From positions 331 to 42,311 of the forward strand of contig LDXJ01000032.1 of assembly GCA_001029295.1 (NCBI GenBank): a stretch of DNA of 41,981 bases. Reading direction: 5' to 3'. Position numbers and translations under genes: made by a program. The DNA is from Peptococcaceae bacterium CEB3. GTDB taxonomy: Bacteria; Bacillota; Desulfitobacteriia; Desulfitobacteriales; Desulfitobacteriaceae. The notes beneath the pieces were generated by a model. It made no database searches. It saw only the letters and a list, made by a program, of their open reading frames with translations, and was not told where the DNA came from. Shown here in pieces: positions 7,359 through 14,648 of this stretch; within the stretch, counting starts at the first letter, position 1, and each line of letters starts with the position of its first letter.

Positions 7359-7449
7359 TAAGGGCAAATCCATCGAAAGGTGGAGACGCAAAGCGTAGGG
7401 TCTAAGGTGCCACCGGCACTATGACAGCCTGGCTGCTACACTATCGGCA
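7359..7449 (+). promoter_or_regulatory. Cyclic-di-GMP-I (GEMM-I) riboswitch
   Basis: The element carries the hallmarks of the class: AAGGGCAAATCCATCGAAAG (helix plus GAAA tetraloop), GGAGACGCAAAGCG (the ACGCAAAGC core that contacts the ligand) and GGTCTAAGGTGCC, then the second helix with TATGACAGCCTGGCTGCTA. It is followed directly by a 12-bp terminator hairpin and then by a small membrane-protein gene, so it most likely senses the second messenger c-di-GMP and controls that gene by transcription termination. Identification is from recall of the consensus. The direction of control is not evident. Confidence 0.92.
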
Positions 7450-7488
7450 ATCAGACCTGCCCGCTCCGGAGGCAGGTCTGATTTGTCT
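7450..7488 (+). terminator. Expression-platform terminator of the c-di-GMP riboswitch
   Basis: ATCAGACCTGCC (7450-7461) pairs perfectly with GGCAGGTCTGAT (7471-7482) around a 9-base loop, followed by TTGTCTCT. It lies immediately 3' of the aptamer and just before the ribosome site of the next gene. Confidence 0.88.
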
Positions 7489-7506
7489 CTCAGGGAGGTG
7501 AAACCA

Positions 7507-7812
7507 ATGCTGGACTTCTATACGTACTCGTCTCTCGGCTCATTGACGGGAGCTGTCACAGCAACACTTCTCGTGGTGGAGTTTCTGAAAAACTTGGGGC
7601 CTTTCCGGCACCTGCCAACCCACTGGCTGGTGTTAGTGGTTGCTGAGGGAATCGTCGTAGGGACCGGTATCTTTGCGGGCCATTTTGCGTTGTCAGGTAT
7701 TCCGCTCTGCCTGCTCAACGGGTTGTTGGTGGCCGCCAGCGCCGCCGGGGGCTGGCACGTCGTTTCCGGTAATCTCTTTGGCGGTAAGAGGAGACACCAT
7801 GGGCTAAGGTAA
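7507..7812 (+). CDS. Small holin-like membrane protein under c-di-GMP riboswitch control
   Basis: A 101-residue protein with three hydrophobic segments (about 8-28, 40-60, 66-88) and a basic C-terminal tail (GGKRRHHGLR). The topology resembles small phage-holin-family proteins, but the sequence similarity I can judge by eye is weak. The ATG at 7507 has AGGGAGGTG seven bases upstream. An in-frame TTG at 7483 lies inside the terminator and is unlikely. The gene is the only one between the riboswitch and the strong terminator at 7829-7889, so it is the riboswitch's sole target here. Its role may relate to secretion, lysis or a sessile/motile switch, which is inference from the c-di-GMP link only. 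Confidence 0.75.
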   Translation: MLDFYTYSSLGSLTGAVTATLLVVEFLKNLGPFRHLPTHWLVLVVAEGIVVGTGIFAGHFALSGIPLCLLNGLLVAASAAGGWHVVSGNLFGGKRRHHGLR

Positions 7813-7828
7813 GTGCACGAGTGCGATC

Positions 7829-7889
7829 TCGGCTTTTGCTATCGCCTCTTTGCTCCTTTGGAGCAAGCGCAGCATAAGCCGATTTTTTT
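7829..7889 (+). terminator. Long intrinsic terminator
   Basis: TCGGCTT (7829-7835) pairs with AAGCCGA (7876-7882), with inner pairing TTGCTCC/GGAGCAA near the loop, followed by seven T. It ends the riboswitch-controlled unit. Confidence 0.88.
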
Positions 7890-7992
7890 GTCCTATCTAA
7901 TTTCCTATTTTTTTCAGGGGTGGTTTCGGCCGGGTTAAGTGGAATTTTGGCTGATTCGTGGTCTGATTGAAGACGGCGGCCGCGGCAGCTTC

Positions 7993-7998
7993 TATAAT
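7993..7998 (+). promoter_or_regulatory. -10 candidate for the kor-suc operon
   Basis: TATAAT at 7993-7998, with TTGAAG 20 bases further upstream. The spacing is long, so only the -10 is offered. A tandem ATAAGATTGAA pair follows in the leader. Confidence 0.4.
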
Positions 7999-8061
7999 AA
8001 GATTGAAAAATAAGATTGAATTAGGACTGAAGGAGCGGGAAAAAAGGGAGATGGCATAACA

Positions 8062-8277
8062 TTGGTCAGAGTAACGGAAAATACTCAGGTAATTGTCAAC
8101 CATGATTGGTGTAAAAAATGTGGCGTTTGCATTGCCTTCTGTCCCAAAAAAGTGCTGGAGAGCGACGAACTGGGCCGGGTTGTGGTGGCTAGGCCGGAGG
8201 AATGTATTGCCTGTAGAATATGTGAACGGCTCTGTCCGGATTTCGCGATTAACATTGAGGTGAGCAAAGATGAGTGA
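8062..8277 (+). CDS. korD: 2-oxoacid:ferredoxin oxidoreductase delta subunit (2x[4Fe-4S] ferredoxin)
   Basis: A 71-residue ferredoxin-like subunit with two 4Fe-4S motifs: CKKCGVCIAFCP around residues 17-28 and CIACRICERLCP near 51-62. Fused or separate ferredoxin subunits of this kind pass electrons from the thiamine-diphosphate subunit to external ferredoxin. Translation starts at a TTG (8062) with GGGAG 11 bases upstream. No ATG in the frame precedes the first cysteine motif. It overlaps the alpha-subunit gene by 8 bases, the usual delta-alpha-beta-gamma order for anaerobe 2-oxoglutarate or branched-chain 2-oxoacid enzymes. Confidence 0.92.
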   Translation: MVRVTENTQVIVNHDWCKKCGVCIAFCPKKVLESDELGRVVVARPEECIACRICERLCPDFAINIEVSKDE

Positions 8278-9388
8278 GGCCCGTTTGATGCAGGGAAATG
8301 AAGCCTGCGCTGAAGGAGCGCTGGCGGCGGGAGTGCGGTTTTTTGCCGGTTACCCGATTACCCCGTCGACAGAAATTGCGGAGATCATGGCGGAGAAACT
8401 TCCCCTGGTGGGGGGCACCTTTATCCAAATGGAAGATGAGATCGGCAGCATGGCCGCGGTTATCGGGGCATCGCTTACCGGAGCGAAAGCCCTGACGGCG
8501 ACCAGCGGCCCTGGGTTTTCCCTCAAACAGGAAAATATAGGCTTTGCCATCGCCACCGAAGTTCCCTGTGTTGTCGTCGATGTGCAAAGGGCCGGCCCCA
8601 GCACCGGGCTCCCTACCTCCCCGGCTCAGGCGGATGTTATGCAAGCCCGCTGGGGAACCCATGGGGACCACCCGGCGATCGTTTTGTCCCCTTCGTCTGT
8701 CCAGGAATGCTATGAACTTACCGTTCAAGCCTTTAATTTTGCTGAAGAATTTCGCACGGCCGTCATCATGCTGATGGATGAAGTGGTCGGCCACCTGCGG
8801 GAAAAGGTGGAACTGATAGAGAATCTCCCCATTGTCAACCGAAAAAGGCCTTCGGTACCGCCGGACCGCTATATCCCGTACGAGAACAATGAAAGCCGGA
8901 TTCCGGACATGGCCAATTTCGGTGAGGGGTATCGTTACCATGTCACAGGGTTAACCCACGCGGAGAACGGACTTCCCACCGGTAAGCCGGAAGTCGCGGG
9001 CAAATTTTTGGCCAGGCTGACCAGTAAACTCGACCTCTATCTGGACCGGATTCAGCTCTGGGAAGAGGCGGAGCTCTCTGATGCCGATCTGGTCGCTGTG
9101 GCCTATGGCTGTACGGCTCGTCCCGTTCGTGAGGCGATCACTGCCGCCCGCCGTGAAGGGCTGAAAGTGGGACTGTTCCGGCCGATCACCATTTGGCCTT
9201 TTCCTGCCGGCCAGATAGCTAAGCTGGGCGGACGGAGCTTTCTTGTTCCCGAAATGAATAATGGTCAGCTGGTGGGTGAAGTGGAGCGCGTCTTCGGACC
9301 GAAAAATGTCCACCGTTATAACCGGATAGACGGGGAACTTATTACCCCGAGTGAAATCCTAGAAAAAATCCGGGAGGTTATGGCGTAA
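8270..9388 (+). CDS. korA: 2-oxoacid:ferredoxin oxidoreductase alpha subunit
   Basis: A 372-residue alpha subunit (pyrimidine-binding and domain II region) of a CoA-acylating 2-oxoacid oxidoreductase. Evident landmarks are GNEACAEGALAAG, the conserved GYPITPSTEIAE, and TSGPGFSLKQENIGFA near residue 80, typical of KorA/VorB proteins rather than pyruvate enzymes. The C-terminal half contains the swivelling domain (VAYGCTARPVREAI, FRPITIWPFP). It overlaps korD by 8 bases and shares its last base with the beta-subunit start, so the genes are translationally coupled. The downstream succinyl-CoA ligase genes make 2-oxoglutarate the likely substrate, giving succinyl-CoA, CO2 and reduced ferredoxin. 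Confidence 0.94.
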   Translation: MSEARLMQGNEACAEGALAAGVRFFAGYPITPSTEIAEIMAEKLPLVGGTFIQMEDEIGSMAAVIGASLTGAKALTATSGPGFSLKQENIGFAIATEVPCVVVDVQRAGPSTGLPTSPAQADVMQARWGTHGDHPAIVLSPSSVQECYELTVQAFNFAEEFRTAVIMLMDEVVGHLREKVELIENLPIVNRKRPSVPPDRYIPYENNESRIPDMANFGEGYRYHVTGLTHAENGLPTGKPEVAGKFLARLTSKLDLYLDRIQLWEEAELSDADLVAVAYGCTARPVREAITAARREGLKVGLFRPITIWPFPAGQIAKLGGRSFLVPEMNNGQLVGEVERVFGPKNVHRYNRIDGELITPSEILEKIREVMA

Positions 9389-10194
9389 TGTTCAGCGAGA
9401 TTTCCGAGTATTTCCGAACGGAAGCCCTTCCACATATCTGGTGCCCAGGCTGCGGGATTGGGACCGTCATGCAGGCTCTGGTTCGGGCTATCAAGACACT
9501 CCAGCTCGATCAAAATAACGTCGTCGTGGTTTCCGGTATCGGTTGTTCCTCCCGCATGACCGGTTATCTGGATTTTAACACTCTGCATACGACTCACGGG
9601 CGGGCCTTGGCTTTTGCTACCGGCATCAAGGCGGCCAAACCGGAACTCGATGTCTTCGTCGTTATGGGTGATGGGGACGCGGCCGCCATTGGAGGGAATC
9701 ATTTTATTCACGCGGCCCGGCGCAACATCGACTTAACGGCTATCGTCATCAATAACAGTATCTATGGTATGACCGGGGGGCAAAGCTCACCTCTCACACC
9801 CCACGACAAAAGGGCGACCACCTCACCTTACGGCAACCTGGAAAGGCCTTTGCAGCTTTTGGCTGTGGCCCAGGCGGCTGGGGCCACTTACGGTGCCAGA
9901 GCGACCACCTATCATAACCAACTCCTAACAAAAGTGATCATTGACGCCTATAATAATCCCGGTTTTTCTCTGGTTGAAGCGGTTTCCCAATGTCCGGTAT
10001 CCTACGGAAGAAGGAACAAATTCAAGACCCCGGCGGACATGCTCCGCTGGCAGAAAGAGCACGGGGTCATGAAAGGCCACAAGGAGATCGGGGACGAGGA
10101 ATTCTTTATCGGGGAGATCTTTCGGGCGCAAGCTCCGGAGTATACCCGGGAATACGAAAAGCTGCGTCAACGGCTGCAAAGGGGGCAACGCTAA
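9388..10194 (+). CDS. korB: 2-oxoacid:ferredoxin oxidoreductase beta subunit (thiamine diphosphate binding)
   Basis: A 268-residue beta subunit. It carries the N-terminal cluster-ligating segment HIWCPGCGIG, an SGIGCSSR segment, and the thiamine-diphosphate/Mg motif GDGDAAAIGGNHFIHAARRN followed by VINNSIYGMTGGQ. The pattern with SPLTPHDKRATTSPYGN matches KorB-type enzymes. The start ATG overlaps the korA stop (ATGGCGTAATG context) and the gene ends in TAATG with the gamma subunit. It forms the catalytic half of the complex with KorA. Confidence 0.94.
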   Translation: MFSEISEYFRTEALPHIWCPGCGIGTVMQALVRAIKTLQLDQNNVVVVSGIGCSSRMTGYLDFNTLHTTHGRALAFATGIKAAKPELDVFVVMGDGDAAAIGGNHFIHAARRNIDLTAIVINNSIYGMTGGQSSPLTPHDKRATTSPYGNLERPLQLLAVAQAAGATYGARATTYHNQLLTKVIIDAYNNPGFSLVEAVSQCPVSYGRRNKFKTPADMLRWQKEHGVMKGHKEIGDEEFFIGEIFRAQAPEYTREYEKLRQRLQRGQR

Positions 10195-10760
10195 TGTCGA
10201 GAGAACAGGTTCTACTCACAGGTACTGGGGGACAGGGGCTGATTCTCGCTGCCATTATGCTGGCGGAAGGGGCGGTCTTGGCCGGGCATAATGTCGTTCA
10301 GTCCCAAAGCTATGGGCCGGAGGCCCGTGGCGGCGCCAGCAAAGCTGAAGTGATCATCAGTGACGAGGAAATTCACTATCCCAAAGTCCAATATCCCGGC
10401 CTGGTCCTGGCTATGAGTCAGGAGGCTTACAGAAAATACGGTCTAAATCTGGATGAGGAAGCCATTCTGGTCGTCGACAGCACATATGTACTGGAAGTGA
10501 AGCCCAGAAAGAAAAATTTCTACGCTTTCCCGATTACGCGGATTACCCGGAGCCGTCTGGGCGGTGAACAAAGTGCCAACGTAGTGGCTTTGGGAGTAGT
10601 GGCAGCCTTGGGAAATTTGCTGACCCGGGAACAAGTGAGGCAGGCTGTCTTGAACCGGGCTCCCAAGGGGACGGCGGAGCGCAATCTCGAGGCATTGGAA
10701 ATCGGCTGGCAGCTGGGTATGGAAGCCGAAATCCCGGCAGATAATAGGAATGCCGGCTGA
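10194..10760 (+). CDS. korC: 2-oxoacid:ferredoxin oxidoreductase gamma subunit
   Basis: A 188-residue gamma (catalytic domain) subunit. GTGGQGLILAAIMLAEGA at the N-terminus and SQSYGPEARGGASKAEVIIS are the family signatures, followed by the NFYAFPITRITRSRLGGEQSAN-region typical of KorC. The ATG at 10194 overlaps the beta-subunit stop by one base and has an adequate upstream purine-rich site inside korB. The frame is open further upstream but that part is a shadow of korB. It completes the delta-alpha-beta-gamma set. Confidence 0.94.
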   Translation: MSREQVLLTGTGGQGLILAAIMLAEGAVLAGHNVVQSQSYGPEARGGASKAEVIISDEEIHYPKVQYPGLVLAMSQEAYRKYGLNLDEEAILVVDSTYVLEVKPRKKNFYAFPITRITRSRLGGEQSANVVALGVVAALGNLLTREQVRQAVLNRAPKGTAERNLEALEIGWQLGMEAEIPADNRNAG

Positions 10761-12411
10761 CAGGGGTGAGCACGTGAATTGGCGCAAGGATGAACCCACA
10801 CGCCCAAACGCGGAGCAGACAGACGTGGCGCAGGCATCAATCAGGCTGACAGCGGGAGGGGCCGCGGGCACATCGCCAAGGCAGACAGACGTGGCGCGGG
10901 TGCTGGCTTCGGTTCTGTTGGACGAGTGGGGAGGTCCACGCAGCCCCTTGGCCTTGTCCTATATTCGGAATGTGATTATTCCTAATCTAGCACACTGTCT
11001 GGTTCGAAACGCCGACCTCTGGCAGAATCCGACCTTTACGGACATTGTCGCTTGGAAATTTAAGGCCCAATATGCGTTCCCTCAAGCAGTAGTTGACAGT
11101 CTGACCACGGATCTCATGACGGCTGTGCTGCGCACGGGCTGTCCGGCCCAAAACAGCAACTCATGGGAGCCTTGGCGCCGAATTATGCGCGCCCACCTGG
11201 CAGGAAAATCCCTCGTGGATGTCGAAGAAGAAATTGGTTATCCGGTGGCTTATTCGAACTTGCTCCTGCTAAGCTTGAAGAAGTTGTGCCACTACCTCGG
11301 CCAAACCGGGGCAAGTTACCAGGATTGTTTGCTCCAGCCGGAACTGCGGGAATGCGGGCCCGAGCAGCTTCGCTTCCTTTACTCGTTTCACCGGGCTCTG
11401 ACGACCGAACCGTTGTACAAAGAGAAGCTGATTCTCGAGCAGGTGAGCGTAGAACTGGAAGTGCCGCTGCCGATCTCCGGCCTGGTGGATCTTTTGCGGG
11501 CCGTATTGGTCAGGGAGGGGTCTGAAGGGCCTGAAGGGCCTTCGGATGAAGCCGCTTTAATCTCTGTCCTACGGGAAGGAGCAGAGGTATTTAACCAATC
11601 TCGGGAAAGTGGGGCACGGGTGACCGAACGAGAAATTCTCTCAAGTGTCATCCGGGGGCTGATTAAGCTGGATTTTCTTGCACAGGACCGGTCGGGGGGG
11701 CTCAGACTCACGGGGAGAAGTGCCGCTGTCATCGCGCCTTTTGTAATTCCCGAACTGCTCGCCCAACTTCAGGCCGCCGGCCTGAAGCGGGAGGAGGCAA
11801 GACGAATACTCCTCAGGTTAAATCCCGGCGTTCTGCTTCCGCTCCTGCGGAGGGTCAAGCAGGAATTTCCCGCGGAAGTCTCTTGGGAGCTTTTTCGGGC
11901 CGTATATCAAGAGTCCGACCGGCAAATTGATTTATACATCATCGAGTCTGCAGCGAAATATGAAGAGGCCGTCGTTTTGTTACTTGAGGCCCTGCAAGCA
12001 GAAGACAGTTTGGTCCGGGCCAAAGCCTGCCAGGCGCTGAGGTGTTGGGCGATCTTAAGAAAGCAGGGGAATGAGGCTATTTCGCCGGAGGCGGAAGAGA
12101 GATGTTTAGGCGGCAGAGAGGCTAGGATCCCGGAGAAGCCGGAGGAGATGTGTTCAAGCGGCAGGGAGGCCGGGATCCCGGAGAAGCCGGAAATTGTCTC
12201 GGCCCTGGTACGGACTTTGGCTGACCCTGTGGCCCAGGTTCGGGAAAGGGCGGCCCAGGCCTTGGGAGATATCGGTTCGCCGGAGGGATTGGAGGCTTTG
12301 AGTAAGGTCGCGGAGGATATGTATGAAAGTCCGAACGTGAGGGGACGGGCGCGGGAAGCTTGGCGCAGAATTTTAAGCGCAGTGGTTTCGACTAAACGAA
12401 GGGAGAGATGA
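10750..12411 (+). CDS. HEAT-repeat domain protein inside the kor-suc operon
   Basis: A 553-residue soluble protein I recognise only in part. Residues about 455-545 contain HEAT-like helical repeats (EIVSALVRTLADPVAQVRERAAQALGD-type, then EGLEALSKVAEDM), and a further helical pair near 395-430 (EEAVVLLLEALQAEDSLVRAKACQAL-type). The N-terminal 350 residues are predicted helical without a known motif. It overlaps korC by 11 bases and shares ATGA with the sucC region, so it is embedded in the operon. Such a position suggests a scaffold or maturation factor for the oxidoreductase or ligase, but this is inference. Three duplications are visible: QTDVA at residues 23 and 45, EGPEGP near 258, and a 16-residue unit at 449-480. 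A GTG at 10774 is an alternative start. Confidence 0.75.
   Translation: MPADRGEHVNWRKDEPTRPNAEQTDVAQASIRLTAGGAAGTSPRQTDVARVLASVLLDEWGGPRSPLALSYIRNVIIPNLAHCLVRNADLWQNPTFTDIVAWKFKAQYAFPQAVVDSLTTDLMTAVLRTGCPAQNSNSWEPWRRIMRAHLAGKSLVDVEEEIGYPVAYSNLLLLSLKKLCHYLGQTGASYQDCLLQPELRECGPEQLRFLYSFHRALTTEPLYKEKLILEQVSVELEVPLPISGLVDLLRAVLVREGSEGPEGPSDEAALISVLREGAEVFNQSRESGARVTEREILSSVIRGLIKLDFLAQDRSGGLRLTGRSAAVIAPFVIPELLAQLQAAGLKREEARRILLRLNPGVLLPLLRRVKQEFPAEVSWELFRAVYQESDRQIDLYIIESAAKYEEAVVLLLEALQAEDSLVRAKACQALRCWAILRKQGNEAISPEAEERCLGGREARIPEKPEEMCSSGREAGIPEKPEIVSALVRTLADPVAQVRERAAQALGDIGSPEGLEALSKVAEDMYESPNVRGRAREAWRRILSAVVSTKRRER
12094..12189 (+). repeat. 48-bp in-frame tandem duplication
   Basis: Two 48-bp copies (12094-12141, 12142-12189) encode EERCLGGREARIPEKP and EEMCSSGREAGIPEKP. 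They form a linker-like insertion between two helical repeats of the HEAT protein. Confidence 0.92.
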
Positions 12412-12416
12412 AGCGC

Positions 12417-13532
12417 GTGAAAATGTTTGAGTACATGGGCAAGGAACTTTTTCGGCAGTTTGGGCTGCCCGTGCCCCTGGGAAAAATGGTGAGGAGCCCC
12501 GAGGAAGCCGCCGCGGCCGCTCGTGAAATCGGTGCTCCGGTCGTGGTTAAATCCCAGGTCCTCTCCGGGAAGCGGGGAAAGGCGGGGGGGATCAAGTTTG
12601 CCGATAATCCGGAAGAGGCGAAAGCGGCAACTGCGGAGCTTCTGGGCCTCACCATCCAAGGCCTCCGGGTTGAAGCGCTCCTTGTCGAAGAAAAACTGAA
12701 AATTGACAAAGAACTTTATCTTTCCCTGACCATTGACGGGGCGGCCAAAAAACCGGTGCTCATCGCTTCGGCCCAGGGTGGGATGGAAATAGAGGAGGTC
12801 GCCGCGGAGCATCTGGTCAAGATGCATATTGATCCGGAATTGGGAATGCAGGACTTTATGGCTCGCGATGTGGTCAGAAGGATGGGTATTGAGCGCACGA
12901 GCCCGCACAGTCAGGAATTGGTCACAATCATAAAGACCCTATACAAAATCCTCACGGAAAAAGACGCGGAGTTGGTCGAAATCAATCCGCTTGTTTTTAG
13001 CGGAGATAGGGTAATCGCCGCGGACGCCAAAGTTACAATTGACGAGGAAGCCCTCTATCGCCAACCGAATCTTCCCCAAGTGGCGGAGAGAACGGCTACG
13101 GAAGAGGCGGCTCACGCTCTGGGCCTCTCTTTTGTCGAATTAGACGGTGACATAGGGGTTATGGCCAATGGGGCTGGGATCACAATGGCGACATTGGATA
13201 CGCTGACTTTTTACGGGGGAAAACCGGCCAATTTCTTGGATGCCGGAGGGGGCACGGGCGAGGAAGGAACGGCTAAAGCTTTGGAACTCATCCTCTCGCG
13301 CAACCCCAAGTCCATTTTCATTAATATCTTCGGGGGCATCACCCGCTGTGACGATGTGGCTAGAGCTTTCGCCTCAGTCAAGAAGAAGCGCGGGATTCCG
13401 GTTCCGGTGGTGGTGCGGCTGGTCGGAACCAATCAGGAAGAGGGCCGGGCGATTCTGCGGGAGGTCGGCATCGAGGCTTATGACTTCATGCAGGAAGCGG
13501 CGCAAAAGGCCGTCGAGCTGGCTAAATCGTAA
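12417..13532 (+). CDS. sucC: Succinyl-CoA ligase [ADP-forming] beta subunit
   Basis: A 371-residue ATP-grasp subunit that binds nucleotide and CoA-side substrates and works with SucD to convert succinyl-CoA, ADP and phosphate to succinate, CoA and ATP. It begins MKMFEYMGKELF, the standard SucC start. VVKSQVLSGKRGKAGGIKFA, ELVEINPLVF and the C-terminal NIFGGITRCDDVA are family landmarks. I chose the GTG at 12417: GGGAGAG lies nine bases upstream and the resulting N-terminus aligns with the family. An ATG at 12408 would add three residues but has no room for a ribosome site. Length is slightly below the E. coli protein (388). Confidence 0.95.
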   Translation: MKMFEYMGKELFRQFGLPVPLGKMVRSPEEAAAAAREIGAPVVVKSQVLSGKRGKAGGIKFADNPEEAKAATAELLGLTIQGLRVEALLVEEKLKIDKELYLSLTIDGAAKKPVLIASAQGGMEIEEVAAEHLVKMHIDPELGMQDFMARDVVRRMGIERTSPHSQELVTIIKTLYKILTEKDAELVEINPLVFSGDRVIAADAKVTIDEEALYRQPNLPQVAERTATEEAAHALGLSFVELDGDIGVMANGAGITMATLDTLTFYGGKPANFLDAGGGTGEEGTAKALELILSRNPKSIFINIFGGITRCDDVARAFASVKKKRGIPVPVVVRLVGTNQEEGRAILREVGIEAYDFMQEAAQKAVELAKS

Positions 13533-13553
13533 CTTATGGGGGGAGGTTCTAAG

Positions 13554-14432
13554 GTGGCTATTATTGTTGACGAACATACGAACGTCATCGTTCAGGGCAT
13601 CAGCGGTAAACAGGGACTTTTTCATACTCGGCAAATGCTGGAGTATGGTACCCGAATTGCAGCCGGCACGTCGGCCAGCAAAGCCGGCAGCATTCTGGAA
13701 GGGGTACCGGTATATGACAGCGTCCGGGCGGCCTGCGAACAGCACCGCATCGATGCCTCCGTGATATTCATACCGGCCGCGGGAGCTAAAGACGCGGTCT
13801 TGGAAGCGCTGGAAGCCGGGGTCAAGGTGGTTGCCGTGATTACCGAACATATTCCGGTGCATGACGAGATAGCCATTGTGGCTTATGCGAAACGCCGGGG
13901 CGCCACGGTTATTGGGCCCAACACCTTTGGTATAGTATCTTCCGGCAAAAGCAAGTTAGGTATTCCTCCCAACCGGTTTTTCGTCCCGGGACCGGTGGGG
14001 GTTGTGGCGCGATCCGGCACTCTCTCCTACGAAATTGTGGGGAACTTAACGGCTGCGGGTCTCGGTCAATCCACCGTCGTCGGGATGGGCGGAGACCGGG
14101 TGGTCGGTTTAACTTTCGTGGACGTGCTGCAGAAATTTGAAGAGGATCCTTTGACTGAAGCGGTGGTCCTAATCGGGGAAATCGGCGGCAACGCGGAAGA
14201 AGAAGCGGCGGAGTATATCAAAGGAATGAAGAAGCCCGTGGTGGCTTACCTAGCCGGGAAAAGCGCCCCTCCCGGAAAACGGATGGGACACGCGGGGGCC
14301 ATCGTTGAGCGGGGAATGGGGACGTACCAGGGCAAAGTGGAAGCTCTGACAGCCGCCGGGGTCAAAGTGGCGAGTGTTCCCTGGGAAGTCACGGGTTTAC
14401 TGAAAGAAGTTTCGGTGAAACCATCTCGTTAA
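13554..14432 (+). CDS. sucD: Succinyl-CoA ligase [ADP-forming] alpha subunit
   Basis: A 292-residue alpha subunit. The CoA-binding Rossmann domain opens with [17 protein letters not shown]. The phosphorylated histidine is H246 in [10 protein letters not shown], the same number as in E. coli Suc[15 protein letters not shown] near 209-222 contributes the second loop. GTG at 13554 is preferred over the ATG at 13536 because GGGGGAGG sits seven bases before the GTG and the N-terminus then matches the family. It ends the kor-suc operon and catalyses substrate-level ATP formation after 2-oxoglutarate oxidation. Confidence 0.95.
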   Translation: MAIIVDEHTNVIVQGISGKQGLFHTRQMLEYGTRIAAGTSASKAGSILEGVPVYDSVRAACEQHRIDASVIFIPAAGAKDAVLEALEAGVKVVAVITEHIPVHDEIAIVAYAKRRGATVIGPNTFGIVSSGKSKLGIPPNRFFVPGPVGVVARSGTLSYEIVGNLTAAGLGQSTVVGMGGDRVVGLTFVDVLQKFEEDPLTEAVVLIGEIGGNAEEEAAEYIKGMKKPVVAYLAGKSAPPGKRMGHAGAIVERGMGTYQGKVEALTAAGVKVASVPWEVTGLLKEVSVKPSR

Positions 14433-14481
14433 CTGCGCAAACGGCGCAAACAGGGACCTCCTTGACCGCCGTTTGGCGGAT

Positions 14482-14530
14482 GGTATATGGTATAATGTAA
14501 GGCAGCCTTCTCATAAAGACTGCCTTTTTT
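14482..14530 (+). promoter_or_regulatory. Extended -10 promoter followed by terminator-like hairpin (leader of lytS)
   Basis: TGGTATATGGTATAATG (about 14482-14497) is an extended -10 (TGGTATAAT). Immediately after it, AAGGCAG (14499-14505) pairs with CTGCCTT (14520-14526) and runs into TTTTTT. The hairpin can terminate the kor-suc operon. If the -10 is used, the start would fall at or inside it, so the promoter may instead be a chance match. A second inverted repeat (CCACGG / CCGTGG, about 14578-14616) precedes the lytS start. Confidence 0.6.
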
Positions 14531-14648
14531 GGCTGGGCGGAAAGTGTCGGTCCGCGGGCGTTAGAAAAACGTTTGTACCACGGTTCAGTGGAACCCAAAA
14601 ACGGCTTTAGCCGTGGGGGGATGTCAGAGACGAAACGGAAGGGTAGCT

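Noticed and set aside
8249-8941. 230-codon minus-strand open frame
   Set aside because: Antisense shadow of korA, without start signals.
11907-12908. 333-codon minus-strand open frame
   Set aside because: It lies opposite the HEAT and sucC genes, has codon-shadow composition and no ribosome site or family resemblance.
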